From assembly GCA_963838155.1 (NCBI GenBank), contig CAWIQE010000002.1:310001-374000 (forward strand): 64,000 bases of DNA. The letters are read 5' to 3'. Positions 25,952-34,801 of this stretch are shown here, one piece after another (positions within the stretch are counted from its first letter, which is position 1; each line of letters opens with the position of its first letter). The notes under the pieces are model-generated. The model was not told where the DNA came from and did no database searches. It saw only the letters and a program-made list of their open reading frames with translations. The position numbers and the translations under genes are program-made. Source of the stretch: Pararhizobium_B sp963838155 (GTDB lineage Bacteria; Pseudomonadota; Alphaproteobacteria; Rhizobiales; Rhizobiaceae).

Positions 25952-28900
25952 CTATTCCGCAGCGGCGCCGCTTGTGGTGTCGATGGAGGCGGCGGCGCCG
26001 AGTTCGCGCTGCAGGCGCGCTTCCTCGCTCGCCTTCGGCGTGGAGAAGCCGGCGAGCAGCAGATAGGCCACGGGGGTCAGGAACAGCGTCGAAACCGATG
26101 CCAGGCCGAGGCCGCCGACGATGACCCAGCCGAGGGCCGTGCGCGCTTCCGCGCCGGCGCCGCTCGCCAGCACCAGTGGCATGCCGCCCAGGATGGTGGC
26201 GATCATGGTCATCAGGACCGGCCTCAGGCGTATGTTGGCCGAGGATTCGATCGCCTCGCGTACGGAATAGCCGCGATCGCGCAGCTGGTTGGCGAATTCG
26301 ACGATCAGGATGCCGTTCTTGGCCATGATGCCGACCAGCAGCACCAGCCCGATCTGGCTGTAGACGTTGATGCTGCCGCCGGTGAGGATGAGCGCATAGA
26401 CGGCGCAGGCGAGCCCCACGGGCACCGTCGCCATGACGATGACGGCCGACAGGAAGCTTTCGAACTGGGCCGACAGCACCAGGAAGATGATGACGATGGC
26501 GAAGGCGAAGGTCACGGCGACGCCGTAGGAATTCTCGCTCAACGTCTTGGCTTCGGCGAGCGGGATGATGTGGTCGCCGGCCTTCAGGTGTTCGGCGGCG
26601 ATGGACCTGACCTCCTGGTAGGCGTCGCCGAGCGCCAGCTGGGGCGACAGGCTGGCGGTGACGCCGACGGCGCGCATCTGGTCCTCGCGGCTGAGGTCCG
26701 GGGCGATGGCCAATTCCTTCAGGGTGGCGATGGACGACATCGGCACCATGCGTCCGTCGCTGGTCTTGACGAAGACGTTTTCCAGGTCGGTCGGGTCGTT
26801 GATCGGCGTCGTGCTGGAGACGACGTCGACGTCGTAGGACTTGCCCTTCACGAACACCGTACCGACCTTGCGCTGGTCGACCATCGCCTGCAGCGCCTGG
26901 CCGAGACCGGTGATGTCGATGCCGAGGTCGGACGCCTTTTCGCGGTCGATGGAGACCGAAAGCTGCGGCTGGGTGGTCTCGTAGTCGAGACGGACCTGCC
27001 CGAAGCGCGGGTCCTTCTCGAGGACGTGCATGATGTCCGTCGCTTCCTTCGACAGCTGGTCGTAGTCGTTGCCGACGACGGCGAACTGCAGGCCGTTGCC
27101 CGCCCCCCGTATGCCGAGGCTGTTGGGCTGGATGGCGAAGGCCCTGACGGCGGGGACCTTGTCGGCGACGGCCTGGATGTCCTTCACGATCTGGTCCTGC
27201 GAACGGTCGCGCTCGCCCCAGGGCGCCAGCGTGAACACCATGAAGCCGCTGTTGGAGGTGTTGCGGAAGCCGCTGATCGAGAAGATGTTGCGGATCTCGC
27301 CGGCGTCGACGAGCGGCTGGACGCCGTCCTCGATCCGCTTCATCTGGCTTTGCGTGTATTGCAGGCTGACGCCCTGCGGTGCGCTCACGCGCATCAGCGC
27401 CACGGCCCTGTCCTCGCGCGGCGTCAGTTCCTGCCGGATCGAGCCGTACATGACGAAGGCGACGGCGGAAAAGGCGACCACGACCATGACGATGACGAGC
27501 GGCGCCTCGAGCGACCAGTGGAGGCAGCGGCGATAGACGCCCGCGGCGCGTCCGCCGAGCCTATAAAGAAAATTGTCGTGATGATGGCTGTGCTCGGTCA
27601 GCATGCGCGAGGCGAGCATCGGGCAGAGCGTCAGGGCGACGAAGGCCGAAAGCACGACCGAAAACGCCAGGGTGAAGCCGAACTCCCGGAAAAGCCCGCC
27701 GGCCTGTCCCGGCAGGAAGGAAAGCGGCACGAAGACCGCGGCAAGCGTCGCCGTCGTCGCGACCACGGCGAAGAAGACCTCCTCCGTGCCGAGGACCGCG
27801 GCCGCGCGGGGCCCGAGTCCCTGGGCGCGGCGGCGCACGATGTTCTCCAGCACCACGATGGCGTCGTCGACGACGAGGCCGGTCGCCAGCACGATGGCGA
27901 GGAGCGTCAGGATATTGATCGAGAAGCCGGCCAGATAGATGGCCGCGACGGTGCCGACGAGCGCGACGGGAAGACTGAGCGACGGTATCAGCGTCGCGCG
28001 CCAGTCGAGCAGGAAGAGATATATGATGATGACGACCGCTGCCACGGCGATCAGAAGCGAACGGACGACCTCGTGTATGGCGCCGTTGATGAAGACGGAA
28101 TCGTCGCTGGTGACGCGTATCGAGACGTTCTTCGGCAGGATCGGCCGCATCTCCTGCACGGCCTTGTAGACGCCGGCGGAAATATCGAGCGTGTTCGAGG
28201 CGGCCTGGCGCACGATCCCGAGGCCGACGCCCGTGTGGCCGTTGGCCCGGAGCGCGGTCGTTCCCGTCGCGGGGCCGAGGGTCACGGTCGCCACGTCGCC
28301 GAGCCGAACGTCCTTCGCGATCACGAGCTTTTCGAAGTCTTCGGGCGTCTGCAGCTCGGCCGTGGCGCGCACGACGAGATCCTGCGTGTTGCTGGTGAGC
28401 GTTCCCGCGGGCGCGTCGAAGGCGGCCGTCGACAGCGCCTTGGCCAGGTCGGCCACGGTCAGCCCGCGGCTGGCGAGCCTGTTCTGGTCGACGTCGATGC
28501 GGAACACCTTGGCCGTGTCGCCGTAGATCTGGACGTCGGCCACGCCCGGGACCGCCGCCAGGCGATCCGAAATCACGTCGTCGACGAGCACTGTCAGGTC
28601 GTCCACCGACATCTGGTCGGAGGTCACGGCAAGGCGCATGACGGCCTGCGCGTTGGCGTCGGCCTTGATGATGCGCGGCTCGTCGATGCCGTCCGGCAGG
28701 TCGTTTCGCACCCGGCTTATCGAATCGCGCATGTCTGCCGCGGCGACGTTCAGGTCGGTCTTCTGCGTGAACTCGACCGTGACGTCGCTCCGGCCGAGCG
28801 AGGAGGACGACGACATCGAATCGACGCCTGCGACGCGGGCGACGGCGCCTTCGATGGTCTGCGTCACCTCGCGGTCCATGGTCTCGGGCGCCGCACCGTC

Positions 28901-29236
28901 GTATTGCGTGCGCACGGTGATCACCGGGCGATCGACGTCCGGCAATTCCCGCACGTCGACCCCGAAATAGGCCGCAAGCCCGGCAACGACGATCAGCGTG
29001 CTGAAGACGAAGGCGAGGATCGGCCGCCGGACGACGAGCGCCGTCAAGCCGCCGTGCCGACCGGGTTCGCCGCCCCGGGCCGGTTCGCCGTCCGGGCCGG
29101 GAGAGGCCCCACCGCCGGCGGCCGCTTGCGGAGCGGGTCGACGCTGCGCCGAACGATCGTCCGCCGTGCGGGCGGCGGCCTCTTCGGCCTCCGCCCCCGG
29201 AGCTTTCCGCTCGCGATCGTCGTATTCGTCGTCCAT
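25952..29236 (-). CDS. RND-family multidrug efflux pump (AcrB/HAE1-like)
   Basis: 1094 residues, with a ~65-residue acidic/Arg-rich cytoplasmic extension before the first membrane helix (PILAFVFSTLIVVAGLAAYF), longer than usual. Twelve helices with two large periplasmic loops are evident. The proton-relay aspartates are in GLVVDDAIVVLEN (TM4) and the partner lysine in VGIMAKNGILIVEFAN (TM10), so the pump should be active. It exports hydrophobic or amphiphilic compounds driven by proton influx. The adaptor gene lies 29 bp upstream; the outer-membrane channel is not in the window. The gene is intact. Confidence 0.93.
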   Translation of the reverse strand: MDDEYDDRERKAPGAEAEEAAARTADDRSAQRRPAPQAAAGGGASPGPDGEPARGGEPGRHGGLTALVVRRPILAFVFSTLIVVAGLAAYFGVDVRELPDVDRPVITVRTQYDGAAPETMDREVTQTIEGAVARVAGVDSMSSSSSLGRSDVTVEFTQKTDLNVAAADMRDSISRVRNDLPDGIDEPRIIKADANAQAVMRLAVTSDQMSVDDLTVLVDDVISDRLAAVPGVADVQIYGDTAKVFRIDVDQNRLASRGLTVADLAKALSTAAFDAPAGTLTSNTQDLVVRATAELQTPEDFEKLVIAKDVRLGDVATVTLGPATGTTALRANGHTGVGLGIVRQAASNTLDISAGVYKAVQEMRPILPKNVSIRVTSDDSVFINGAIHEVVRSLLIAVAAVVIIIYLFLLDWRATLIPSLSLPVALVGTVAAIYLAGFSINILTLLAIVLATGLVVDDAIVVLENIVRRRAQGLGPRAAAVLGTEEVFFAVVATTATLAAVFVPLSFLPGQAGGLFREFGFTLAFSVVLSAFVALTLCPMLASRMLTEHSHHHDNFLYRLGGRAAGVYRRCLHWSLEAPLVIVMVVVAFSAVAFVMYGSIRQELTPREDRAVALMRVSAPQGVSLQYTQSQMKRIEDGVQPLVDAGEIRNIFSISGFRNTSNSGFMVFTLAPWGERDRSQDQIVKDIQAVADKVPAVRAFAIQPNSLGIRGAGNGLQFAVVGNDYDQLSKEATDIMHVLEKDPRFGQVRLDYETTQPQLSVSIDREKASDLGIDITGLGQALQAMVDQRKVGTVFVKGKSYDVDVVSSTTPINDPTDLENVFVKTSDGRMVPMSSIATLKELAIAPDLSREDQMRAVGVTASLSPQLALGDAYQEVRSIAAEHLKAGDHIIPLAEAKTLSENSYGVAVTFAFAIVIIFLVLSAQFESFLSAVIVMATVPVGLACAVYALILTGGSINVYSQIGLVLLVGIMAKNGILIVEFANQLRDRGYSVREAIESSANIRLRPVLMTMIATILGGMPLVLASGAGAEARTALGWVIVGGLGLASVSTLFLTPVAYLLLAGFSTPKASEEARLQRELGAAASIDTTSGAAAE

Positions 29237-29265
29237 TCTGCGCTCGCCCTGCCTTCAAAGGCCTC

Positions 29266-30513
29266 TCAAAGAGAGGCGGCGTCCTTCGCGCTTGCCTGCC
29301 GTTGCGGCGCGTCGCCGCCGTTTTCGGCCCCATGTCTCGCGGCGGAAGGCTTCGTTGCGGGGGCGTCGTCCCCGTTGCCTTCGGCTATGCGGACGGCCGA
29401 GCCGGAGCGCAGAACCTGCACGCCCTGGGTGACGACCTGGTCGCCGGCCGCGACCGAACCTTCGACGAGGATGGACTGCGGATTGCGCTGGACCACCTTG
29501 ACGTCGACGCGCTCGGCCTTGCCCCGGTCGACCTTCCAGACATAGGCGCCGCCCAAATCCCACTGGACCGAAAGCGGATCGACGGCAGGATAGGCGTCGC
29601 CGGTGAACTTCAGGACCACGAGGAAGGACATGCCGGCCCGCAGGAGGTCGTTCGGGTTGGCCAGCTCCGCCCTGACACGGAGCGTGCGGCTGTCCGGATC
29701 GACGCTGTTGTCGAGCGCGCTGACGCGGCCCTTGAAGGTGCGGCCCGGGAAGGCGCTTGCCGTCGCGTCGACTTCGGCGCCGGTCTTCAGAAGTCCCGAA
29801 AAGCGCTCCGGAACCTGGAAGTCGACGAGGATCTTGGAGCGGTCGTCGATCGTCGCGATCTTCGTCTGGGACGTGACGTAGTCGCCGACATTGATGTTGA
29901 CGATACCGATGACGCCGGAGATCGGGGCGCGGATGCTGCGCTTGCCGAGGTCGTATTCGGCCTGCTTCAGCGCCAGCCGGTCCGCCTCGACTTCCGACTC
30001 CTGATCGGAGATCTGCACCGGGGTGACGGCGGCCGACGTCTTCAGCTCCCGATAGCGGGCGAGCTTCTTCTGGGCGTCCTTCAGGGTCAGACGCGCCTTG
30101 TCGGCGGCGATCTGCTGGGCCTGCGAATCCAGTTCCGCGATCACCTGGCCCGCATCGAGCCGGTCGCCCGCCTTGGCCTCGACGGCGGTGACCGTGCCGG
30201 TATCGGTCGGCGTGATGGTCGCCGTGCGAATGGCGACGCCGCTTCCGATCGCCTTGACCCGGCTGTTGAGGGTCGCATGGCCCACCTTGCTGGTGACGAC
30301 GAGGGCCGTGCCCCGGGAGGAGCTACCCCGCGCCGGGCGGCCCTTCCCCCCGGCATCGCCGGAGGACGGCTCGGGCGCGATCGATGCGATCAGCGGACTG
30401 TCGATGCCGTAGCCCTTCAGCGTCGCGACGGCTCCGGGGGCGAATCGAACCCAGGCGACGAAGGCGGCGAGCAACAGGACGGCGCAGACGAGTGCCTGCT
30501 TCCAGAAGGCCAT
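29266..30513 (-). CDS. RND periplasmic adaptor (membrane-fusion) protein
   Basis: 415 residues. An N-terminal signal anchor (WKQALVCAVLLLAAFVAWV), a low-complexity Ser/Gly linker, then the standard adaptor order: barrel-sandwich half (TDTGTVTAVEAKAGDRLDAG, about 115-134), coiled hairpin with EVEADRLALKQAEYDLGKR, second half APISGVIGIVNINVGDYV, beta-barrel and membrane-proximal domain. The C-terminal ~45 residues are polar and unstructured. ATG at 30513 is chosen; TTG two codons earlier is closer to GGAG but less usual. First gene of the adaptor-pump operon. Confidence 0.92.
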   Translation of the reverse strand: MAFWKQALVCAVLLLAAFVAWVRFAPGAVATLKGYGIDSPLIASIAPEPSSGDAGGKGRPARGSSSRGTALVVTSKVGHATLNSRVKAIGSGVAIRTATITPTDTGTVTAVEAKAGDRLDAGQVIAELDSQAQQIAADKARLTLKDAQKKLARYRELKTSAAVTPVQISDQESEVEADRLALKQAEYDLGKRSIRAPISGVIGIVNINVGDYVTSQTKIATIDDRSKILVDFQVPERFSGLLKTGAEVDATASAFPGRTFKGRVSALDNSVDPDSRTLRVRAELANPNDLLRAGMSFLVVLKFTGDAYPAVDPLSVQWDLGGAYVWKVDRGKAERVDVKVVQRNPQSILVEGSVAAGDQVVTQGVQVLRSGSAVRIAEGNGDDAPATKPSAARHGAENGGDAPQRQASAKDAASL

Positions 30514-30948
30514 GTCCAAGAAACTCCGTTGCGGCGACAGCCGTCTCGATCGCGTGACAATTGATCCGATTGCGATTGCTGGAGCCGGCAGACCGGGCGA
30601 TCCATCGACCGCATGCAGAGGCGTGCATCGATCAGCTTATTGGAATGGACATGAACCGAATCTGAATGGAAAACAAGCCGCAACGCCGGACCTCGGCCGG
30701 CTCGTGCGTCAATATGAGGCCGTGCCGCGGGACGTCGACTGCTATAGAGCAGGACGAGCCGGGACCGGGGAGATGCGGCCGACGCCGACCGGCGCGAGGC
30801 GCGCCCGCATCCGGAATGCCCGGGTCGAGCGCGGCGGAGTGTTGCCACCGCGGCCCCGAGGCGCTACCGGCAGCCCCGGAGTGCGTTCACGGAATCGCGG
30901 ACGCGCTCCACGCCGAACACGATCGAACCGGGAAGCGACTGGGATCCA
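30514..30948. other. Intergenic stretch between the RND operon and SCO1 gene
   Basis: 435 bp between divergent genes. The first 150 bp are A+T-richer and should hold the leftward promoter of the efflux operon. The rest contains a hairpin repeat (30878-30909). No gene-like frame was found. Confidence 0.5.
30878..30909. repeat. Hairpin-forming intergenic repeat (second family), copy 2
   Basis: GGAGTGCGT and ACGCGCTCC arms around TCACGGAATCGCGG. The segment TTCACGGAATCGCGGAC is shared exactly with the copy at 25.87 kb, while the outer arms have changed compensatorily. Confidence 0.55.
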
Positions 30949-31635
30949 ATGAGACGCGACACGTTCCTGACTACGCCCTTGGCGGCCGCCGCCCGGCTTG
31001 CGCCCCTGCTTCTCCTTGCCGCCCTCTTCGCCTTTCTCGGCGGGTGCCAGCAGAAGCCGCACTGGCACGCGACGAATCTCACGGGGAGCGCCCTTCCCGA
31101 CCTCAAGTTCACCATGACCCGTGCCGACGACGGCAAGGCCGTGACGGCCGCCGACTACAAGGGCAAGGTCGTCCTCCTCTATTTCGGCTACACGTTCTGC
31201 CCGGACGTCTGCCCGCTGACATTGGCCAATACGGTGCAGATGCTGCACAAGCTCGGAAAGTCGGCCGACGACGTGCGCGTGCTCTTCGTCACGGTCGATC
31301 CCGGCCGCGACACCCTGCCGATCCTCAAGCAATACGCGGATGCGTTCGCGCCGGAAGTGGACGGGCTGCGCGGGACGCCCGACCAGCTCGGTGCGCTCGC
31401 CAAGCGGTACCGCGTCGCATATTCGGTGGATCCCTCGGAAAACCCGGCGGACTACAAGGTGACGCACTCTTCCGCGGTCTACGTCTTCGATCGGAAGGGC
31501 AACATCCGGCTGCTCTTCACGTCGCTCCACGACAACGACCCGAAGATCGACGGATATGCGGACGACCTGAAGCAGCTCCTGCAGGGCACGTCCGGCTCGG
31601 GTCCGCTTGCCTGGTTCAGAAGCCTCGGCTGGTGA
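30949..31635 (+). CDS. SCO1/SenC copper chaperone for cytochrome c oxidase
   Basis: 228 residues. A signal sequence ends in the lipobox FLGGC (Cys33), so it is probably a periplasm-facing lipoprotein. A thioredoxin-like fold follows, with the copper-binding CPDVCP (Cys84, Cys88) and the distant His in KVTHSSAVYVF (about 174). SCO proteins reduce and load the Cu(A) centre of oxidase subunit II. Convergent neighbours encode a PCu(A)C chaperone and a CtaG-like protein, so the group likely serves oxidase copper insertion. A short amphipathic tail (PLAWFRSLGW) ends the protein. Confidence 0.93.
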   Translation: MRRDTFLTTPLAAAARLAPLLLLAALFAFLGGCQQKPHWHATNLTGSALPDLKFTMTRADDGKAVTAADYKGKVVLLYFGYTFCPDVCPLTLANTVQMLHKLGKSADDVRVLFVTVDPGRDTLPILKQYADAFAPEVDGLRGTPDQLGALAKRYRVAYSVDPSENPADYKVTHSSAVYVFDRKGNIRLLFTSLHDNDPKIDGYADDLKQLLQGTSGSGPLAWFRSLGW

Positions 31636-31653
31636 CGCGGGGCCGGAGGCCGT

Positions 31654-31866
31654 TCAACGTTCGACGGTCCGCCAGCTGTCCCTGTCCCTGAAGGGCTGGC
31701 CGACGCGCGCGCACATCTCGCTCCGAATGTCGCCCCAGGTGCCGAAGTCCGCGCCGCATACGACGCAGGCGACGCGCGTCTGGTCGTCGGCCGTGTCGGA
31801 AATTCCGACGGGCACGTCGCACCTGTTGCAAACTATCGACATTGTCTTTCCGGACGTCGCCAGCAT
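31654..31866 (-). CDS. Small zinc-ribbon-like protein
   Basis: 70 residues with two CxxC pairs (CNRC and CVVC) spaced as in a zinc ribbon, followed by an acidic/aromatic C-terminus. GGGAG lies eight bases before the ATG used; a second in-frame ATG eight codons later (MSIVCNRCD) is an alternative. Function unknown. It lies between the convergent SCO1 and PCu(A)C genes; a metal-related role is tempting but not shown. Confidence 0.6.
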   Translation of the reverse strand: MLATSGKTMSIVCNRCDVPVGISDTADDQTRVACVVCGADFGTWGDIRSEMCARVGQPFRDRDSWRTVER

Positions 31867-31953
31867 AGCGTTTTCTCCCGCCGTTTTCGAATAGGCCGCG
31901 GCGGGAGGCTTGTCACCAACTTTTGATAAACATCCGTGCCGAAAGGGACGCCC

Positions 31954-32496
31954 TCAGTTGCCGCCCGGTCCCTCGACCCTGAAATCGGCGCGAACGGTGC
32001 TGCCGTCCTTGAACTTGAGAACGACGGGGACGCTCTTGCGGCTCCTCATGTCGCCGGCCGGCGACATGCACATGAGGTGGTAGCCTCCGGGGGCGAATTT
32101 CACCGAGCCGCGGGCCGCGACGTTGACGCTGTCGACGCCGACCATGGCGTTCGAGCCGTCCTTGCTCATCGAGCGGTGCAGCATCACCATGCCACAAGCC
32201 GGCGACGCCGCACCGGTCAGGACCCTGGCGGCGTCGGTATCGTTCTTCAGCGTGAAATAGCCGGCGGCCGGGCGAGCGGCGATGACGAAGCGCATCCAGG
32301 CGTCGACGACATGCACGCCGCCGTCGTCGGCAAACGCGCTCCCGCCGGCGAAGCAGACGGCGAGCGCCGCCAGCGCCATCGTCGGCAGCGCTCGCCGGCG
32401 TTTCGCGCGACGGCTCGGGCGGTCATGTCGGCCGGCGTGGATTGTCGCCTGTCCATGCCCGGGACGAGACCACGAGGCCTCCTTCGACGTCTTCAT
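31954..32496 (-). CDS. Periplasmic copper chaperone PCu(A)C family
   Basis: 180 residues. A signal peptide with a basic n-region (RRAKRRRALPTMALAALAV) ends near AFADDG. The cupredoxin-like domain carries the copper motif H(M)x10Mx21HxM: MLHRSM, then NAM, then YHLMCM, all in order. These proteins deliver Cu(I) to the Cu(A) site together with SCO1. The gene starts inside the last 74 bp of the CtaG-like gene, an unusually long overlap; GGGGAGA precedes the ATG at 32496, supporting that start. Confidence 0.9.
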   Translation of the reverse strand: MKTSKEASWSRPGHGQATIHAGRHDRPSRRAKRRRALPTMALAALAVCFAGGSAFADDGGVHVVDAWMRFVIAARPAAGYFTLKNDTDAARVLTGAASPACGMVMLHRSMSKDGSNAMVGVDSVNVAARGSVKFAPGGYHLMCMSPAGDMRSRKSVPVVLKFKDGSTVRADFRVEGPGGN

Positions 32497-33421
32497 GTGC
32501 AGTCTCCCCTTCCCGGCGCTCTTCAGCGAGGCGCAAAGCGTTGATGACGACCAGCAATGCGACGACGCTCATCATCGCTGCCGGTATCCAGATGATCAGT
32601 CCGCCATATTGCTGGTCGTCCATGGCGCCGATCGACGGATATATGCGCCCGCACCAGGCATAGAAAGAATAGATGTCGTGGCCGGCGAAGGCGATCAGCG
32701 CGCCGGTTGCGATCTGTGGGAACATGATCAGCACCACCGTGACGATGCGGGCCGGAAAGGAGCAAATGGCCGGCGGCGACGGCCGCGGGTCGAGGACAAG
32801 GCACCAGAAAAGGACGCCGTCGAGGACCATCGACCAGTTCATCACGGCGTAGAGCCGCGGATCGATCATCGCCCGGAAATGGACCGAGGGCAGCAGCCAC
32901 AGGACGATCAGTCCGACGAACAGGGCGGCCGCCAGGAACGGTTGCTGGAGCACGCGCAGCACGCGGCGAAGGCCAGGCCGGCCGCTCGCGCGCAGCACCC
33001 GCTCGGGCACGCCGGCCGCCAGCGCCGCGCCCGGCCAGGACAGCGCGATGAGGAACGGCCCCAGATGATGCATGATGATGTGCTGCACCCGGTTGAGGAA
33101 GAACATGTGCTGGGCGAGATAATCGAAATGCGTCTGCAGGACGAAATAGATCAAGCCGAGGCCGGAAAAGTACGCGGTGCTGCGCCAGGCCGACGGACGC
33201 TCGCTCCTTTGCATGCGGAACAGGCCGCGCAGGTACCAGAAGACCGCGAGCGTCGCGGCGAGGTACCACAGCCAGGAAAAGTCCCACGGGCCGACGAAGG
33301 GCAGGCTGGAGACATGAAATTCCGAGAGCCACCAGAAGAGGCAGCCGACACCGAGAATACCGCCGTAGATGCCGTAACCCAGCCCTGGCCTGCCCGCCGG
33401 AAGCGTCGCCTCGTGCATCAT
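32423..33421 (-). CDS. Cytochrome c oxidase assembly protein, CtaG (caa3_CtaG) family
   Basis: 332 residues with about seven membrane helices. Characteristic His/Met-containing segments are HIIMHHLGPFLIAL and VLIMFPQIATGALIAFAG, plus HDIYSFYAWCGR, as in the caa3_CtaG family of polytopic proteins linked to oxidase copper supply. This is not the Cox11-type CtaG. GGAGGA lies 11 bases before the first of two adjacent ATG codons. It forms an overlapping pair with the PCu(A)C gene, so production of the two is probably coupled. Confidence 0.87.
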   Translation of the reverse strand: MMHEATLPAGRPGLGYGIYGGILGVGCLFWWLSEFHVSSLPFVGPWDFSWLWYLAATLAVFWYLRGLFRMQRSERPSAWRSTAYFSGLGLIYFVLQTHFDYLAQHMFFLNRVQHIIMHHLGPFLIALSWPGAALAAGVPERVLRASGRPGLRRVLRVLQQPFLAAALFVGLIVLWLLPSVHFRAMIDPRLYAVMNWSMVLDGVLFWCLVLDPRPSPPAICSFPARIVTVVLIMFPQIATGALIAFAGHDIYSFYAWCGRIYPSIGAMDDQQYGGLIIWIPAAMMSVVALLVVINALRLAEERREGETAHEDVEGGLVVSSRAWTGDNPRRPT

Positions 33422-33713
33422 GGGTCGCGGATTCCTCCGAGTGGGTGACTTCGTTCCCGGGCGCCGCAGCCGCCCGGCGTTCCGCCGCCGACGCCTCCGG
33501 TCTTCGCCGCGCACGCCATGGCCGATCATACCGGGCCACGGCAGGCGAGGCAGACGACCATCTGTCGCGCCTCGGCGCAAGGCCGCCGCGCCTCGAGGGC
33601 GGAAGTGAATCTGGCCGCCTCAGTACAGGAACGGGGCGATCCGTCAATGCCGCGGCGCGCATGACGGGAATTTTCCAATGTTTCAATTTGTCATGCGGAG
33701 TGAAAAGTTCTCG

Positions 33714-33738
33714 CGAACAAAACGGGGCCCTCGACGTT
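33714..33738 (+). promoter_or_regulatory. Possible general-stress (EcfG-type) promoter
   Basis: CGAAC and CGTT are separated by 16 bp, one mismatch from the GGAAC-N16/17-CGTT pattern known for alphaproteobacterial EcfG sigma factors. It sits 66 bp upstream of the PRC-barrel gene. Consensus match only. The rest of the 382-bp gap (33422-33803) shows no gene. Confidence 0.3.
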
Positions 33739-33803
33739 CATTGCTTATCCGCGGACAGCGAAGATCGTTCGCAGGAGCGAAACGAAAACGGAGGCACATG
33801 GTC

Positions 33804-34598
33804 ATGAGAACGTCCCTTTTGAAGTCGGTTGCAGCCGGCGCCCTTTTCGTCGGCGCCGTGGCGATGCCCGTCGCCGGGACGATCGTCCCGGCTGCGGCCC
33901 AGAGCAAAGATTCCTCGACGACCCAGACGATGAAGAAACCGAAGGCCGACGACGCCGCGAAGGCTCCCGCCGGCGACTCGATGTCGAAGTCGGGCAGCGA
34001 TTCGTCCGGTGCCGCGGCCACGGACAGCGGCAACTCCGCAGACAGCGGCGCCATGAAGACGAACGACAACGCCGCTTCCGGCGACGCCTCCAAGGCTCCG
34101 GCCGCCGACGCGAATTCGGACGCGACCAAGGCGCCGGCCGACGATTCGGCGTCCGCCAAGTCGGATCAGAAGATCGTGACGGAACAGAAGGACAGCGAAG
34201 TCCTGGCGAGCACCTATATCGGCCAGACCGTCTACAATTCGAACGACAAGTCGATCGGCGACATCTCCGATCTGGTCTTCGACAAGACCGGCGGGATCAA
34301 GGCGGCGGTCGTCGGCGTCGGCGGCTTCCTCGGCATCGGCCAGAAGGACGTGGCCGTGGCGTTCGACCGCATCAACATCCAGCGCAAGCCGGACAGTGCC
34401 GACGTCAAGCTGGTGTCCGACGTGACGGCCGACCAACTCAAGCAGGCTCCGGCCTTCAAGAACCTGCAGACCAAGATGGACGAGAAGAACGCGTCCAAGC
34501 CTGCCGCAGGCGGTGCCGGCGCGAGCGGCGGCGCCATGGGTACCGGCGGCGCGATGGGTACCGGAGGCGCGGCGGGCGCCGGCGGCGCAAGCCAGTAA
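33804..34598 (+). CDS. Exported PRC-barrel domain protein with low-complexity linkers
   Basis: 264 residues. Signal peptide (LLKSVAAGALFVGAVAMPVAG...PAAAQ), then ~100 residues almost entirely of Ser, Asp, Ala, Lys and Thr, then a PRC-barrel (about 118-190) with IGQTVYNSNDKSIGDISDLV and VAVAFDRINI. The C-terminus is Gly/Ala/Met-rich with imperfect GGAMGTGGA repeats. Such rhizobial proteins sit in the periplasm and are often stress-induced; their ligand is unknown. GGAGG favours the second ATG (33804, nine bases away) over the first (33798). A strong terminator follows. Confidence 0.85.
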   Translation: MRTSLLKSVAAGALFVGAVAMPVAGTIVPAAAQSKDSSTTQTMKKPKADDAAKAPAGDSMSKSGSDSSGAAATDSGNSADSGAMKTNDNAASGDASKAPAADANSDATKAPADDSASAKSDQKIVTEQKDSEVLASTYIGQTVYNSNDKSIGDISDLVFDKTGGIKAAVVGVGGFLGIGQKDVAVAFDRINIQRKPDSADVKLVSDVTADQLKQAPAFKNLQTKMDEKNASKPAAGGAGASGGAMGTGGAMGTGGAAGAGGASQ

Positions 34599-34677
34599 CC
34601 GCGCTCGCGCGGGTCACGAGGCCTCGCCAGAGGTCCGTGCAGAGGAGGCCATTCCCGTCCCCCTCCCTGGACGGCGG

Positions 34678-34710
34678 AACGGCGGCTCTACGGAGCCGCC
34701 GTTCTTTTTT
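34678..34710 (+). terminator. Terminator after the PRC-barrel gene
   Basis: A perfect 11-bp stem AACGGCGGCTC/GAGCCGCCGTT, loop TACG, then C and six T. Confidence 0.9.
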
Positions 34711-34801
34711 GTTCGCAATCGATAGAGGTTCTTGATCGAAACCGGTTGGCATCCGGGCGCCTTCGCTGGTCTTTCGATCCCGAATCACTACATTGGAACG
34801 C

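Noticed and set aside
25658..29545. Very long plus-strand open frame opposite the RND pump
   Set aside because: It is the complementary shadow of a high-GC gene with strong third-position bias; its translation is Arg/Asp/His-rich with no domain, while the minus strand gives a complete RND pump.
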